A stretch of 64,000 nucleotides of DNA from Tsuneonella litorea (GTDB taxonomy: Bacteria > Pseudomonadota > Alphaproteobacteria > Sphingomonadales > Sphingomonadaceae): the NCBI RefSeq assembly GCF_025154015.1, contig NZ_JAOAMV010000006.1:1-64000 (forward strand), in the 5' to 3' direction. The translations under genes and the position numbers were made by a program. Below are positions 22,665-31,707 of this stretch, one piece after another. The stretch's first letter is position 1; every line of letters starts with the position of its first letter. The notes beneath the pieces were generated by a model. The model made no database searches. It was not told where the DNA came from and saw only the letters and a list, made by a program, of their open reading frames with translations.

Positions 22665-24488
22665 CTAGCCCGCGGCGGGATCGACCAGCTTGTCGGGATT
22701 GGCCGGAGCAGGTCCCTTCGGCGGGTCGATCAGGCGGATGTGGACGTCGCGCAGCTGCCGCGGGGACACCTGGCTCGGCGCGCCCATCATCAGGTCCTGC
22801 GCCCGCTGGTTGAGCGGGAAGGCGATGACTTCGCGGATGTTGGGTTCATCGGCCAGCAGCATGACGATGCGGTCGATTCCGGGGGCCGAGCCGCCGTGCG
22901 GCGGTGCGCCGAGCTTGAACGCCTCGATCATGCCCGAGAAGTTCGCGTCGACATCCTCGCGCGAATAACCCGCGATCTCGAACGCCTTGTACATGATGTC
23001 CGGGCGGTGATTCCGGATCGCGCCCGAAGACAGCTCGTAGCCGTTGCAGACGATGTCGTACTGCCAGGCGAGCACGTCGAGCGGGTCCTTTGTCTCCAGC
23101 GCCTCCATCTCGCCCTGCGGCATCGAGAACGGGTTGTGGCTGAAATCGACCTTCTTGGCGTCCTCGTCGTATTCGAACATCGGGAAGTCGACGATCCAGC
23201 AGAAGTCGAAGCGGTCGTCGGGAATCAGGCCCAGTTCCTCTCCCACGCGGGTACGCGCGGCCCCGGCAAGGCGGACGGCGTCCTTCTCCTTGCCCGCCGC
23301 GAAGAACAGCCCGTCGTTCGCGCCCAGGCCCAGATCGGCATAGAGCGCCTCCATGCCCTCGGTCCCGTGGTTCTTGGCGATCGGGCCGCCGAATTCGCCG
23401 CCCTTGCGGGTGACGTAGCCGAGTCCGGCAAAGCCTTCGCGGCGCGCCCAGTCGTTCATGTCGTCGAAGAACTTGCGGCTCTTCTCGTGCGTGGCCGGCG
23501 CGGGGATTGCGCGTACGACCCCGCCGGTGCCGACGATCTTCTCGAACAGGCCGAAGCCTGACTTCTCGAAATGGCCCGACACGTCGGAGATGATCAGCGG
23601 GTTGCGCAGGTCGGGCTTGTCGGTGCCGTACTTGAGCATCGCCTCGCGATAGGGAATGCGCGGGAAGCTGCCCGCCGGGGTCACGCGCTTCCCGTTCGCG
23701 AATTCCTCGAACACGCCCGCGAGCACCGGCTCGATCGCGTTGAACACGTCCTCCTGGGTGACGAAGCTCATCTCGAAGTCGAGCTGGTAGAACTCGGGGC
23801 TGCGGTCGGCGCGCAGGTCCTCGTCGCGGAAGCACGGCGCGATCTGAAAATAGCGGTCGAAACCGGCGACCATCAGCAGCTGCTTGAACATCTGCGGCGC
23901 CTGCGGAAGCGCGTAGAAGCGGCCCGGATGCAGGCGGCTGGGGACGAGATAGTCGCGCGCGCCCTCGGGGCTCGAGGCGCCGAGGATCGGGGTCTGGAAC
24001 TCGGTGAACCCCTGCTCGATCATCCGCCACCGCAGCGAGGCGATAACGTTGGAACGCAGCATGATGTTGGCGTGCACGCGCTCGCGCCTGAGGTCGACGA
24101 AGCGGTACTTGAGGCGCGTCTCCTCCGGATAGTCTTCCGCCGAATTGACGATGAGCGGCAGCTCTTCGGCCCGGCTCTGCACGGTCACGTCGCGGGCGAA
24201 GACCTCGATTTCGCCGGTGGGCAGGTTCGGGTTCACCGCCGCCTCGGCGCGCGCCTTGACCGTGCCGTCGATGGTGACGACCGATTCGAGCTTCAGCTTC
24301 TCGAGCACGGGCAGCGCGGGGCTGTCGCTGTCGGCGACGACCTGCGTGATCCCGTAGTGATCGCGCAGATCGACGAACAGCACGCCGCCGTGATCGCGCT
24401 TGTTGTGCACCCAGCCCGACAGGCGGACGGTCTCGCCGACGTCGCCCTTGGTCAGGGCACCGCAACTGTGGGTACGATAGGCGTGCAT
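22665..24488 (-). CDS. aspS: Aspartyl-tRNA synthetase
   Basis: A 607-residue class IIb synthetase of bacterial type. N-terminal OB-fold anticodon-binding domain ([23 protein letters not shown]), motif 2 region ([23 protein letters not shown]), the bacterial GAD insertion and motif 3 [14 protein letters not shown]. It charges tRNA-Asp, and in many alphaproteobacteria also tRNA-Asn with GatCAB; which applies here cannot be told. It ends 86 bp before acpP and may be transcribed separately. Confidence 0.97.
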   Translation of the reverse strand: MHAYRTHSCGALTKGDVGETVRLSGWVHNKRDHGGVLFVDLRDHYGITQVVADSDSPALPVLEKLKLESVVTIDGTVKARAEAAVNPNLPTGEIEVFARDVTVQSRAEELPLIVNSAEDYPEETRLKYRFVDLRRERVHANIMLRSNVIASLRWRMIEQGFTEFQTPILGASSPEGARDYLVPSRLHPGRFYALPQAPQMFKQLLMVAGFDRYFQIAPCFRDEDLRADRSPEFYQLDFEMSFVTQEDVFNAIEPVLAGVFEEFANGKRVTPAGSFPRIPYREAMLKYGTDKPDLRNPLIISDVSGHFEKSGFGLFEKIVGTGGVVRAIPAPATHEKSRKFFDDMNDWARREGFAGLGYVTRKGGEFGGPIAKNHGTEGMEALYADLGLGANDGLFFAAGKEKDAVRLAGAARTRVGEELGLIPDDRFDFCWIVDFPMFEYDEDAKKVDFSHNPFSMPQGEMEALETKDPLDVLAWQYDIVCNGYELSSGAIRNHRPDIMYKAFEIAGYSREDVDANFSGMIEAFKLGAPPHGGSAPGIDRIVMLLADEPNIREVIAFPLNQRAQDLMMGAPSQVSPRQLRDVHIRLIDPPKGPAPANPDKLVDPAAG

Positions 24489-24645
24489 CTAAATTCTTTC
24501 CATTTTCGGCTGTATGGCGCTAGGGGCGCGGCGCGCGCTGCCCATAGGCGGAAACGACGCGCGCTAACAGGGGAACGGGGTTGCTTTGTCAAGGCATCCA
24601 GGGCTCCCGAGGGCGGTACTCCGCCCGAGAGACAAGAAAAGTACG

Positions 24646-25839
24646 ATGAAGATACACGACCTGATTACCACGACCGCCGCGCTCTCCGACCTTTGCGAGC
24701 GCCTTGCGAAATCCGATTTCGTCACGGTCGACACCGAATTCATGCGCGAGAACACCTACTGGCCGGAACTGTGCCTGGTGCAGATCGCCAACACCGAAGA
24801 GGCCGCGGCGATCGACCCGCTCGCCGACGGGATCGACCTCACTCCCCTGCTCGATCTCCTGTGCGAGAACGAGGACGTGCTCAAGGTCTTCCACGCGGGC
24901 GGACAGGACGTCGAGATCGTCTACAACCTCACGGGCAAGACCCCCCACCCGATCTTCGACACCCAGGTGGCGATGATGGCGATCAGCCAGTCGGAGCAGA
25001 TCGGCTACGCCAACCTCGTCGAGAGCTGGCTCGGCTTCACGGTCGACAAGGGCGCGCGCTTCACCGACTGGAGCCGCCGCCCGCTGACCGACCGCCAGAT
25101 CGAATACGCGATCGGCGACGTCACGCACCTGTCGGCAATCTTTCCCAAGATCCTGAAGAAGCTGTTCAAGACCGGCCGCGGCGCCTGGCTCGACGCCGAG
25201 ATGGACAAGCTCGCCGACCCGGCGAACTATGCCAACGACGCAGAACAGGCCTGGCAGCGCATCCGCGCGCCGAGCCGCAACGCGACGGTCCTCGGCCGGC
25301 TCAAGGCGCTCGCCGCCTGGCGCGAGCAGGAGGCCCAGCACAAGAACATCCCGCGCGGCCGGATCATGCGCGACGAAACGCTCGCCGACCTCGCCAGCCA
25401 TCCGCCCAGGCAGCAGTCCGACCTGGTCAAGGTGCGCGGGCTGTCGGCCGCATGGAAGGACAACGACATCGGCAAGCGGCTGATGAAGGTCCTCGAAAGG
25501 GCCGAACCGCTTCCTGCCAGCGAGATGCCCGACAAGCCCAAGAGGGGTGCGCCGCTCGGCAAGGAAGGCGCGCTGGTGGCCGACCTGCTCAAGCTCTTGC
25601 TCAAGATTCGCAGCCGCGAGATCGACGTCGCCGCCCGCCTTCTGACCCGCAGCGACGAGATGGAAGCGCTCGCCGCCGGCGTGCGCGACCTGCCGGTGCT
25701 CAAGGGCTGGCGCTACGAGGTGTTCGGCAAGGACGCGCTCGAACTGGTCGAGGGCAAGCTCGGCTTCGGAGTCGAGAACGGCCGCCTCAAGATGACCCGG
25801 ATCGAAGTACCCGAGGCGCAGGCGCAAGCGGCGGAGTGA
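24646..25839 (+). CDS. rnd: Ribonuclease D
   Basis: A 397-residue 3'-5' exoribonuclease for tRNA and stable RNA maturation. DEDD nuclease motifs: VDTEFMRENTYWPELCLVQ, FHAGGQDVEIVYN and YAIGDVTHLSAIF. An HRDC domain follows (about 210-290) with a second helical domain at the C-terminus. Start MKIHDLITTT is favoured by family alignment; in-frame codons upstream are non-homologous. Its stop overlaps the GTG start of the OxyR gene by 4 bp. Confidence 0.95.
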   Translation: MKIHDLITTTAALSDLCERLAKSDFVTVDTEFMRENTYWPELCLVQIANTEEAAAIDPLADGIDLTPLLDLLCENEDVLKVFHAGGQDVEIVYNLTGKTPHPIFDTQVAMMAISQSEQIGYANLVESWLGFTVDKGARFTDWSRRPLTDRQIEYAIGDVTHLSAIFPKILKKLFKTGRGAWLDAEMDKLADPANYANDAEQAWQRIRAPSRNATVLGRLKALAAWREQEAQHKNIPRGRIMRDETLADLASHPPRQQSDLVKVRGLSAAWKDNDIGKRLMKVLERAEPLPASEMPDKPKRGAPLGKEGALVADLLKLLLKIRSREIDVAARLLTRSDEMEALAAGVRDLPVLKGWRYEVFGKDALELVEGKLGFGVENGRLKMTRIEVPEAQAQAAE

Positions 25840-26744
25840 CCACCTACCTGCCCACGATCAAGCAGCTCCAGTATCTCGTGGCGCTGCACGAACATGGCCA
25901 CTTCGGCCGCGCGGCAGACGCCAGTTTCGTTTCGCAGTCGACCCTTTCGGCAGGCATTCGCGAGCTCGAATCGCTGCTCGGCGTGATGCTCGTCGAGCGC
26001 AGCCGCCGGGTGGTCCGGTTCACGCCGCTGGGCGAACAGGTTGTCGCCAAGGCGCACCGCTTGCTGCGCGAGGCGGAGGAACTGTCCGACTTGGTCCAGG
26101 CGAGCGGGAAACCGCTTTCGGGCGAATTGCGGATGAGCGTGATCCCGACGATCGCGCCGTTCCTGCTGCCGCGCATCCTGCCGCGGCTGCGCAAGGAGAG
26201 GCCGAACCTCAAGCTGTTCCTGCGCGAGGAGACGAGCGACCACGCGGTGGAAAGCCTCCATCACGGCCGCGCCGATTGCGTGCTGCTGGCGCTGCCCTTC
26301 GCCACCGGCGAGGTCGACAGCGCCCACATCGCCGATGACCGGCTGTTCGTCGCCTTTCCGAAGAACGACCCGCGCGATCCGCCCGCCGAAATCCCGGCCT
26401 CGATGATTGACACGATGAGTTCGGGGGGCCGGCTGCTGCTGCTCGAGGACGGGCACTGCCTCAAGGAGCACGCGCTCGCTGCCTGCAACCGGCCCGAATT
26501 GCGTGCCTCGGCGACGATGATCGGCACATCGCTGCACACCCTCGTGCAGATGGTCGACAACGGGCTCGGCCTTACCATGCTGCCGGAAATGGCGATCGAC
26601 GCCGGGATCCTGCACGAAACCGACGTCGTCGCCCGCCCCCTCAAGGGCAAGGCGCCCAGTCGCGAGATCGCGCTGATCTGGCGCAAGAATTCTCCGCGCG
26701 CGGACGAGTTCAGGCTGCTCGCAGAAGAACTGCGCGCGGGCTGA
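25836..26744 (+). CDS. oxyR: OxyR hydrogen-peroxide-responsive LysR regulator
   Basis: A 302-residue LysR protein of OxyR type. HTH: PTIKQLQYLVALHEHGHFGRAADASFVSQSTLSAGIRELE. The regulatory domain has two cysteines, Cys208 and Cys217 (HCLKEHALAAC), with the same 9-residue separation as the peroxide-sensing disulfide pair of E. coli OxyR, so redox sensing is likely. The GTG start overlaps the rnd stop (GTGA), making it translationally coupled to RNase D. No katG/ahpC target is in the window. Confidence 0.9.
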   Translation: MTTYLPTIKQLQYLVALHEHGHFGRAADASFVSQSTLSAGIRELESLLGVMLVERSRRVVRFTPLGEQVVAKAHRLLREAEELSDLVQASGKPLSGELRMSVIPTIAPFLLPRILPRLRKERPNLKLFLREETSDHAVESLHHGRADCVLLALPFATGEVDSAHIADDRLFVAFPKNDPRDPPAEIPASMIDTMSSGGRLLLLEDGHCLKEHALAACNRPELRASATMIGTSLHTLVQMVDNGLGLTMLPEMAIDAGILHETDVVARPLKGKAPSREIALIWRKNSPRADEFRLLAEELRAG

Positions 26745-26749
26745 ACCGC

Positions 26750-28498
26750 TCAATCCGGTCGCGGGCCCTTGCGATGCGGCTTGCCCTTGGGCTTCCCGCG
26801 CGGGGGCGGTCCCGCGTGATCGCGGTGTCGCTTGAAAGGCGGCTTTCCGCCCGGTTTTCCGCCCTTGCGGTGTTCGCGCGCCATGTCGCGCGGGCTCTCG
26901 GCCGACGCCTCTATCAGGATGTCGCCGCCGTCCTCCGTTCCGGCGGTCCGCGCGACCGCGTCGGCGAAGCGGTCCGCGATCGTGCGCGGGACCTGGAAGA
27001 ACGTTTCCGACGGGCCGATACGAATCGCCCCGATCTCGTTGCGGGTGATGTGGCCGCGGCGGCAGAGCAGCGGCAGGATCCACCGGGGGTCGGCGTTATG
27101 GCGCCGCCCGACGTTCATCCGGAACCAGACGACATCCTCGAATCCCGGACGATGGCGGTCCTGCTTGTCCGCCCGGCGTGCCTCGGGCGTATCCGGGATC
27201 AGTTCCTCGACCTGCGGGAGCGCCGAGCGGTGCATCCGGACGAGCGCGGCGGCGATGTCCTCTGCGCTGCGCTGTTCGAGCAGTTCGGCTGCCAGCGCCC
27301 GGTCCTCGTCGTCGAATTCCTGCGGCGCCAGCAGGCCTTCGAGCAGTCGCTTGCGGTCGTTGGCGCGGATATCGGACGCGGTCGGGGCGGAGATCCACGC
27401 GGCCTCGATCTTCGCGCCGCGCAGCATCGATTCGACCCGGCGGCGGCGGGGATAGGGGACGATCAGCACCGCGGTGCCCTTCTTGCCCGCCCGTCCCGTC
27501 CGGCCTGAGCGGTGCTGCAGCGTTTCCGCATCGCGCGGGATCTCGACGTGGATGACCAGGCTGAGCGCCGGCAGGTCGATCCCGCGCGCGGCAACATCGG
27601 TCGCCACGCAGACTCGCGCGCGCCGGTCGCGCAGGGCCTGGAGCGCGTGGTTGCGCTCGGACTGCGAGTGTTCACCCGACAGGGCGACGACGGCAAAGCC
27701 GCGCTCCTGCAAGGTGGCGTGGAGCCGGCGCACGTTTTCGCGCGTCGCGCAGAACAGCATCGCGGTTTCCGCCTCGTGGAAGCGCAGCAGGTTGACGACC
27801 GCGTGCTCGATCTCCGACGGACTGACGGTCACGGCCTGGTAGGCGATGTCGCCGTGCCCGCGCGCGTCGCCCACGGTCGAGATGCGCAGGGCATCCTTCT
27901 GGTAGCGGCGGGCCAGCGCCGCGATGGCGGCGGGGATCGTGGCCGAGAAAAGCAGCGTCCGGCGTCCCTGGGGCGTCGCATCGAGCAGTTCTTCCAGGTC
28001 CTCGCGGAAGCCCATGTCGAGCATCTCGTCCGCTTCGTCGAGCACCACGCAGCGAATCGCCGAAAGATCGAGAGCGCCCCGTTCGAGGTGGTCGCGCAGC
28101 CGCCCCGGCGTACCGACCACGATCTGCGGCCCCGCGCGCAACGCGCGGCGCTCCTTGGATGGATCCATCCCCCCGACGCAGGTCGCCACGCGCACCCCGG
28201 CGCCGGCATACAGCCAGATCAGTTCACGGCTGACCTGAAGCGCGAGTTCGCGGGTGGGCGCGACGACCAGCGCACGCGGGCATTCGGTCGGCAGCTGGAC
28301 CGCGCCGTCTTCGAGGAGCTGGTCGGCCATCGCGAGCCCGAAGGCGACGGTCTTGCCCGAACCCGTCTGCGCGGAAACGAGCAGATCGCGGACGGCGGCC
28401 TCGGGCTGCAGCACTGCTGACTGAACGGGGGTCGGTTCGGCATAGCCGCGCTCGGCGAGCGCGCCCGCAAGGAAATCCGGCAATGGGGGAAAAGGCAT
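26750..28498 (-). CDS. DEAD-box RNA helicase with DbpA-type RNA-binding domain
   Basis: A 582-residue ATP-dependent RNA helicase. Motifs in order: Q motif region, AQTGSGKT, PTRELALQV, VLDEADEMLD, LFSATIP, ARGIDLPAL and HRSGRTGRAG. After the helicase core comes a DbpA-like RNA-binding fold (MNVGRRHNADPRWILPLLCRRGHI) and a basic tail rich in K, R, G and P. Likely work: ribosome assembly or RNA remodelling. The start MPFPPLPDFL has AAGGGGG upstream; the longer frame is not supported. It is convergent with oxyR (5 bp gap). Confidence 0.93.
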   Translation of the reverse strand: MPFPPLPDFLAGALAERGYAEPTPVQSAVLQPEAAVRDLLVSAQTGSGKTVAFGLAMADQLLEDGAVQLPTECPRALVVAPTRELALQVSRELIWLYAGAGVRVATCVGGMDPSKERRALRAGPQIVVGTPGRLRDHLERGALDLSAIRCVVLDEADEMLDMGFREDLEELLDATPQGRRTLLFSATIPAAIAALARRYQKDALRISTVGDARGHGDIAYQAVTVSPSEIEHAVVNLLRFHEAETAMLFCATRENVRRLHATLQERGFAVVALSGEHSQSERNHALQALRDRRARVCVATDVAARGIDLPALSLVIHVEIPRDAETLQHRSGRTGRAGKKGTAVLIVPYPRRRRVESMLRGAKIEAAWISAPTASDIRANDRKRLLEGLLAPQEFDDEDRALAAELLEQRSAEDIAAALVRMHRSALPQVEELIPDTPEARRADKQDRHRPGFEDVVWFRMNVGRRHNADPRWILPLLCRRGHITRNEIGAIRIGPSETFFQVPRTIADRFADAVARTAGTEDGGDILIEASAESPRDMAREHRKGGKPGGKPPFKRHRDHAGPPPRGKPKGKPHRKGPRPD

Positions 28499-28565
28499 CC
28501 GCCCCCTTAACAGCCCCTCGGCAAAACGCACGCATTATTGTGCAAGTGCGAAAGGAGGCGATGCC

Positions 28566-29171
28566 TCAGTCCATGTGCCTGAGGCCCACCCGCAGGTAAT
28601 CCCAGCCGGTGATCAGGGTCAGCACCGCGGCGGCCCACAAGCTGCCCAGCCCGACGAGATGGATCCACTGGCCCGCCAGCGGCCCGCAGTCGCCCCGCAC
28701 GACGCACGGGGCGCCGTGGACCGCGCCGCCGAGGATCAGCGCGCCGAGGCTGACGAGCTGGAACGTCGTCTTCCACTTGGCGAGTTTGGAAACCGGGACC
28801 GAAACCTGCAGCGGACCGAGGAATTCGCGCAGGCCCGAAACGGCGATCTCGCGGATGAGGATGATGAGGCCGGCGATAACGTGGAGATCACCCACGTACG
28901 GACCGCGCATGTACCCCTGGGCCGCAAGCACGAGGATCACGGCCGCGACCATGATCTTGTCGGCGATCGGGTCGAGAAACTGTCCGAGCTTGCTCACCGT
29001 GCCTTGTGCCCGGGCGAGGTATCCGTCGAGATAATCGGTAAAGCCGATCACGCAGTAGAGCACGAAGCCGATTGCGTAGCCCATTCGCCATTCGGGCCAC
29101 CACAGCATGAACGCCAGCAGCGGGACGGCGAAGATGCGGCTCAATGTGAGCAGGTTGGGCAGCGTGAGCAT
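28566..29171 (-). CDS. pgsA: CDP-diacylglycerol-glycerol-3-phosphate 3-phosphatidyltransferase
   Basis: A 201-residue integral membrane CDP-alcohol phosphotransferase making phosphatidylglycerol phosphate. The family signature D-G-x2-A-R-x8-G-x3-D-x3-D is intact in DGYLARAQGTVSKLGQFLDP followed by IADKI. Start MLTLPNLLTLSRI is typical. With pssA, psd and cdsA elsewhere in the window it covers most of the phospholipid head-group pathway. It is divergent from the MFS transporter gene by about 110 bp. Confidence 0.95.
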   Translation of the reverse strand: MLTLPNLLTLSRIFAVPLLAFMLWWPEWRMGYAIGFVLYCVIGFTDYLDGYLARAQGTVSKLGQFLDPIADKIMVAAVILVLAAQGYMRGPYVGDLHVIAGLIILIREIAVSGLREFLGPLQVSVPVSKLAKWKTTFQLVSLGALILGGAVHGAPCVVRGDCGPLAGQWIHLVGLGSLWAAAVLTLITGWDYLRVGLRHMD

Positions 29172-29281
29172 CGACGCTGGCCCTAGCGCACCCGCAGCCG
29201 TGGCAAAAGCGCCGTTAACGCTTGTCCCGTGCGCGCGAGCCGCTAGACCCGGCGCTCCGAGAGGCTGGCGACAGGACCTGC

Positions 29282-30592
29282 ATGACCGTTTCCACGCACA
29301 TGCTGCGCCGCCGGCGATTTCTTCCGCTGTTCGTCACCCAGCTTCTCAACGCCTTCAACGACAATCTCTACAAGACCGCGATGGTGCTGTTCGTGGTCTA
29401 CAGCGTCTACAATTCGGAGGCCGCCGAAGGAACCTTCAGCGCGATCGCCAGCGGGGTCTTCATCCTTCCGTTCTTCCTCCTGTCCGCGCTCGCCGGCCAG
29501 CTCGCCGACATGCGCGACAAGGCGCGGATCATCCGCATCGTCAAGGCCGCCGAGATCGTCATCATGAGCGTGGGCGCGGCCGGCCTGTTCCTGGCCTGGA
29601 AGGGCATCGCGGTCCACCTACTCGCCATTCCGCTCCTGATGCTCGCGCTGTTCGCGATGGGCGTGCATTCCACCTTCTTCGGCCCCATCAAGTACGCAAT
29701 CCTGCCGCAGCACCTGCGCGAGGACGAGGTTCTGGCGGGGACCGGCCTGGTCGAGGCGGGCACCTACGTCGCGATCCTGTTCGGTACCATCCTTGCGGGC
29801 TGGATACCGGTCGAGATCGCAGCGATCGGCGTCATCGGCACGGCGGTGATCGGCTATCTCGTGGCCCGCCAGGTCCCCGAGGCGCCTGCCCAGGGCGAAG
29901 TCGAACCGCTCGACTTTCACTTCGTGCGCAGCTCGATCGCGCTGGTGCGCAACACGAGCCACGATCGCCGCGTGTTTCTCGCGATCATGGCGATCAGCTT
30001 CTTCTGGACGATCGGCGCGGTCCTGTTCATCCAGTTCCCCCCGCTGGCGAAAAACGTCCTGACCGCAAGCAAGGAAGTGGCGAGCCTGTTCCTGGTGATC
30101 TTCTCGGTCGGCGTCGCGATCGGCTCGGTCTCGGTCAACGCCCTGCTGAAGGGGACCGTGTCTGCCCGTTATTCCCCGGTGTCCGTGATCGCGATGGGCC
30201 TGTTCGTGCTGGCCTTCTATTACGTCTGCCGGGCATGGCCGGGCGAGCCGCAAGGCACCCTGCTGAACGTCGCCGAATTCATCGCCCACCCGATGGCCAT
30301 CCCGCTGCTGCTTTGCCTGCTGGGAATAGCGATCGCGGGGGGGATGTTCGTCGTCCCCCTCTACGCCTTCCTGACGACCTTCGTGCCGAAGACCCAGACG
30401 GCGCGAACGATCGCGGCGAACAACATCGTCAACTCGGGCGCGATGGTCGTGGGTTCGCTGATCGCGACCGGCCTGTCGGCGGTCGGCCTCGACATCGTCC
30501 ATCACCTGCTGCTGAGCGCGGCAATGTGCCTCGTGTCGGCGTGGCTGGGCGTTTTGCTGCTGCGCGCCGAGCGCGCCGCGCGCACAGCCTAG
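29282..30592 (+). CDS. MFS transporter, LplT-like
   Basis: A 436-residue, 12-helix major facilitator. The start region FLPLFVTQLLNAFNDNLYKTAMVLFVVY and the cytosolic motif GQLADMRDKARIIRIVKAAE resemble LplT lysophospholipid flippases and the MFS half of acyltransferase-fused homologues. No acyltransferase domain is present here. The ATG at 29282 has AGGA upstream; a possible earlier start at 29222 would add a non-hydrophobic stretch. Neighbouring pgsA makes a lipid substrate plausible, but that is inference. Confidence 0.82.
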   Translation: MTVSTHMLRRRRFLPLFVTQLLNAFNDNLYKTAMVLFVVYSVYNSEAAEGTFSAIASGVFILPFFLLSALAGQLADMRDKARIIRIVKAAEIVIMSVGAAGLFLAWKGIAVHLLAIPLLMLALFAMGVHSTFFGPIKYAILPQHLREDEVLAGTGLVEAGTYVAILFGTILAGWIPVEIAAIGVIGTAVIGYLVARQVPEAPAQGEVEPLDFHFVRSSIALVRNTSHDRRVFLAIMAISFFWTIGAVLFIQFPPLAKNVLTASKEVASLFLVIFSVGVAIGSVSVNALLKGTVSARYSPVSVIAMGLFVLAFYYVCRAWPGEPQGTLLNVAEFIAHPMAIPLLLCLLGIAIAGGMFVVPLYAFLTTFVPKTQTARTIAANNIVNSGAMVVGSLIATGLSAVGLDIVHHLLLSAAMCLVSAWLGVLLLRAERAARTA

Positions 30593-30780
30593 AGGATGAA
30601 GATCGCGACTGCCGCGAGACAGGCGAAATAGGCGCCGGCAAAACCGTATAGATCATCGCGCGAGACGCCCCACCTGCGGGCGGGAATCACGCGTCCACCG
30701 CGGCAGACGTGCGGTGGTTGCTGGGCGCGGAAGGGGTGCCGGGACTGTTCGTCCGTAACTACGAGAGAGCGTCGCATCAT
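30589..30780 (-). CDS. Hypothetical small single-helix membrane protein
   Basis: About 63 residues from ATG-ATG at 30775-30780 (MMRRSLVVTDEQ) to a strongly hydrophobic C-terminus, FAGAYFACLAAVAIFIL. An RWGVSRDDLYGF segment precedes the helix. I do not recognise a family. The C-terminal tail-anchor layout looks protein-like, but there is no clear ribosome site and the N-terminus is uncertain (the frame opens at 30846). It overlaps the MFS gene end by 4 bp. Confidence 0.4.
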   Translation of the reverse strand: MMRRSLVVTDEQSRHPFRAQQPPHVCRGGRVIPARRWGVSRDDLYGFAGAYFACLAAVAIFIL

Positions 30781-30879
30781 GGTGCGCTTAACGATTTCGT
30801 AACCAATGCGCTCCGGCGGATTCAAGCCTGTCGCGCGACGGGACATTAATCCTGTTCGTTGACCAGGCGGAACACCCGC

Positions 30880-30913
30880 AAAAGAAAAGGGCCGCCCGCG
30901 TGGGACGGCCCTT
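30880..30913 (-). terminator. Intrinsic terminator after csbD
   Basis: AAGGGCCG (30887-30894) pairs with CGGCCCTT (30906-30913), with GC pairs in between; on the minus strand the hairpin is followed by TTTTCTTTT. It is well placed 18 bp after the CsbD gene stop and is a canonical rho-independent terminator. Confidence 0.85.
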
Positions 30914-30931
30914 CATCCGGCGTGGACGGGA

Positions 30932-31114
30932 TCAGATCTTGTCGCCGAGGTCGCCCTTTATCTCGCCCGAAAGGTTCTGCGCTTCGCCCTTGCGTTCCTG
31001 CGCTTCGCCTTCTGCATCGAGCGAGGGATCGTCGGTCGCTTCGCCAGCCATCTGTTTGGCATTCCCGGCGATCTCGTTGCTCACGCCCTTTGTCTTGTCC
31101 TTGAGTTCACCCAT
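30932..31114 (-). CDS. CsbD family stress protein
   Basis: A 60-residue, highly hydrophilic helical protein: MGELKDKTKGVSNEIAGNAKQ... and repeated E/K/G-rich segments (GEAQERKGEAQNLSGEIKGD). CsbD-like proteins are general-stress or osmotic-stress induced, with no known enzymatic role. A GGAGACGC site precedes the ATG. It is followed by its own strong terminator, so it is probably a single highly expressed unit. Confidence 0.9.
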   Translation of the reverse strand: MGELKDKTKGVSNEIAGNAKQMAGEATDDPSLDAEGEAQERKGEAQNLSGEIKGDLGDKI

Positions 31115-31196
31115 GGTGCGTCTCCTTGATGGGACGGCGGCGAGATTGCCGCCAGCTACCCCTACCCAACGGCCGACAGCACCGGTCGTTCCGATC

Positions 31197-31607
31197 CTAA
31201 CTTCTTGCAAGTCCTAGGATATATTCCCACTCGGCTGGCCTGATTTCGGCCACGGACAGACGCGACTGCCGGATCAGTTCGATATCCTCGAGCGCCTTGT
31301 CGGCCTTGATTTCGGCGAGCGTGACCGGCCTTTTCAATTTCTCCACCGGCCGCACCCTGACGGCCGCCCACTTGCCGCTGTCGTCGGTAGGATCGTTCAG
31401 CCCGGCAACGCTGATCTCGACGATGCCGACGATCTCCTTGCCGATGTTCGAATGGTAGAAGAAGGCCCTGTCCCCCACCTCCATCGCCGCGAGGTTGTTG
31501 CGCGCGCGATAGTTGCGGACCCCGTCCCAGGTGCCCTCGCCCTCAGCGACGAGATCGTCCCAGCTGTAGGCGTCGGGTTCCGATTTCATCAGCCAGAAAC
31601 GCGGCAA
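31197..31607 (-). CDS. EVE domain-containing protein
   Basis: A 136-residue EVE/PUA-like protein. Hallmarks are FWLMKSEPDAYSWDDL, WDGVRNYRARNNLAAM, GDRAFFYHSNIGKEIVGIVEI and a C-terminal EWEYILGLA. EVE domains bind modified nucleobases in DNA or RNA. It begins with TTG (MPRFWLMKSEPD), with GGGAG 8 bases upstream; the first ATG inside would cut the conserved N-terminus. It is divergent from the GGDEF-EAL gene. Confidence 0.9.
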   Translation of the reverse strand: MPRFWLMKSEPDAYSWDDLVAEGEGTWDGVRNYRARNNLAAMEVGDRAFFYHSNIGKEIVGIVEISVAGLNDPTDDSGKWAAVRVRPVEKLKRPVTLAEIKADKALEDIELIRQSRLSVAEIRPAEWEYILGLARS

Positions 31608-31707
31608 TTCGAGATCTCCCGTTCAGTGTGAATGTACATATTTTCGCCTTAACGCGATTTTCAGGCTCATAGGCGATAGCCGGCTCATCGCAACAGCGGG
31701 GGCCAAG

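Noticed and set aside
23571-25835. Very long plus-strand frame (over 1000 codons) running into oxyR
   Set aside because: The upstream part is antisense to aspS or out of frame with rnd and has shadow composition; the real protein begins at the GTG at 25836.
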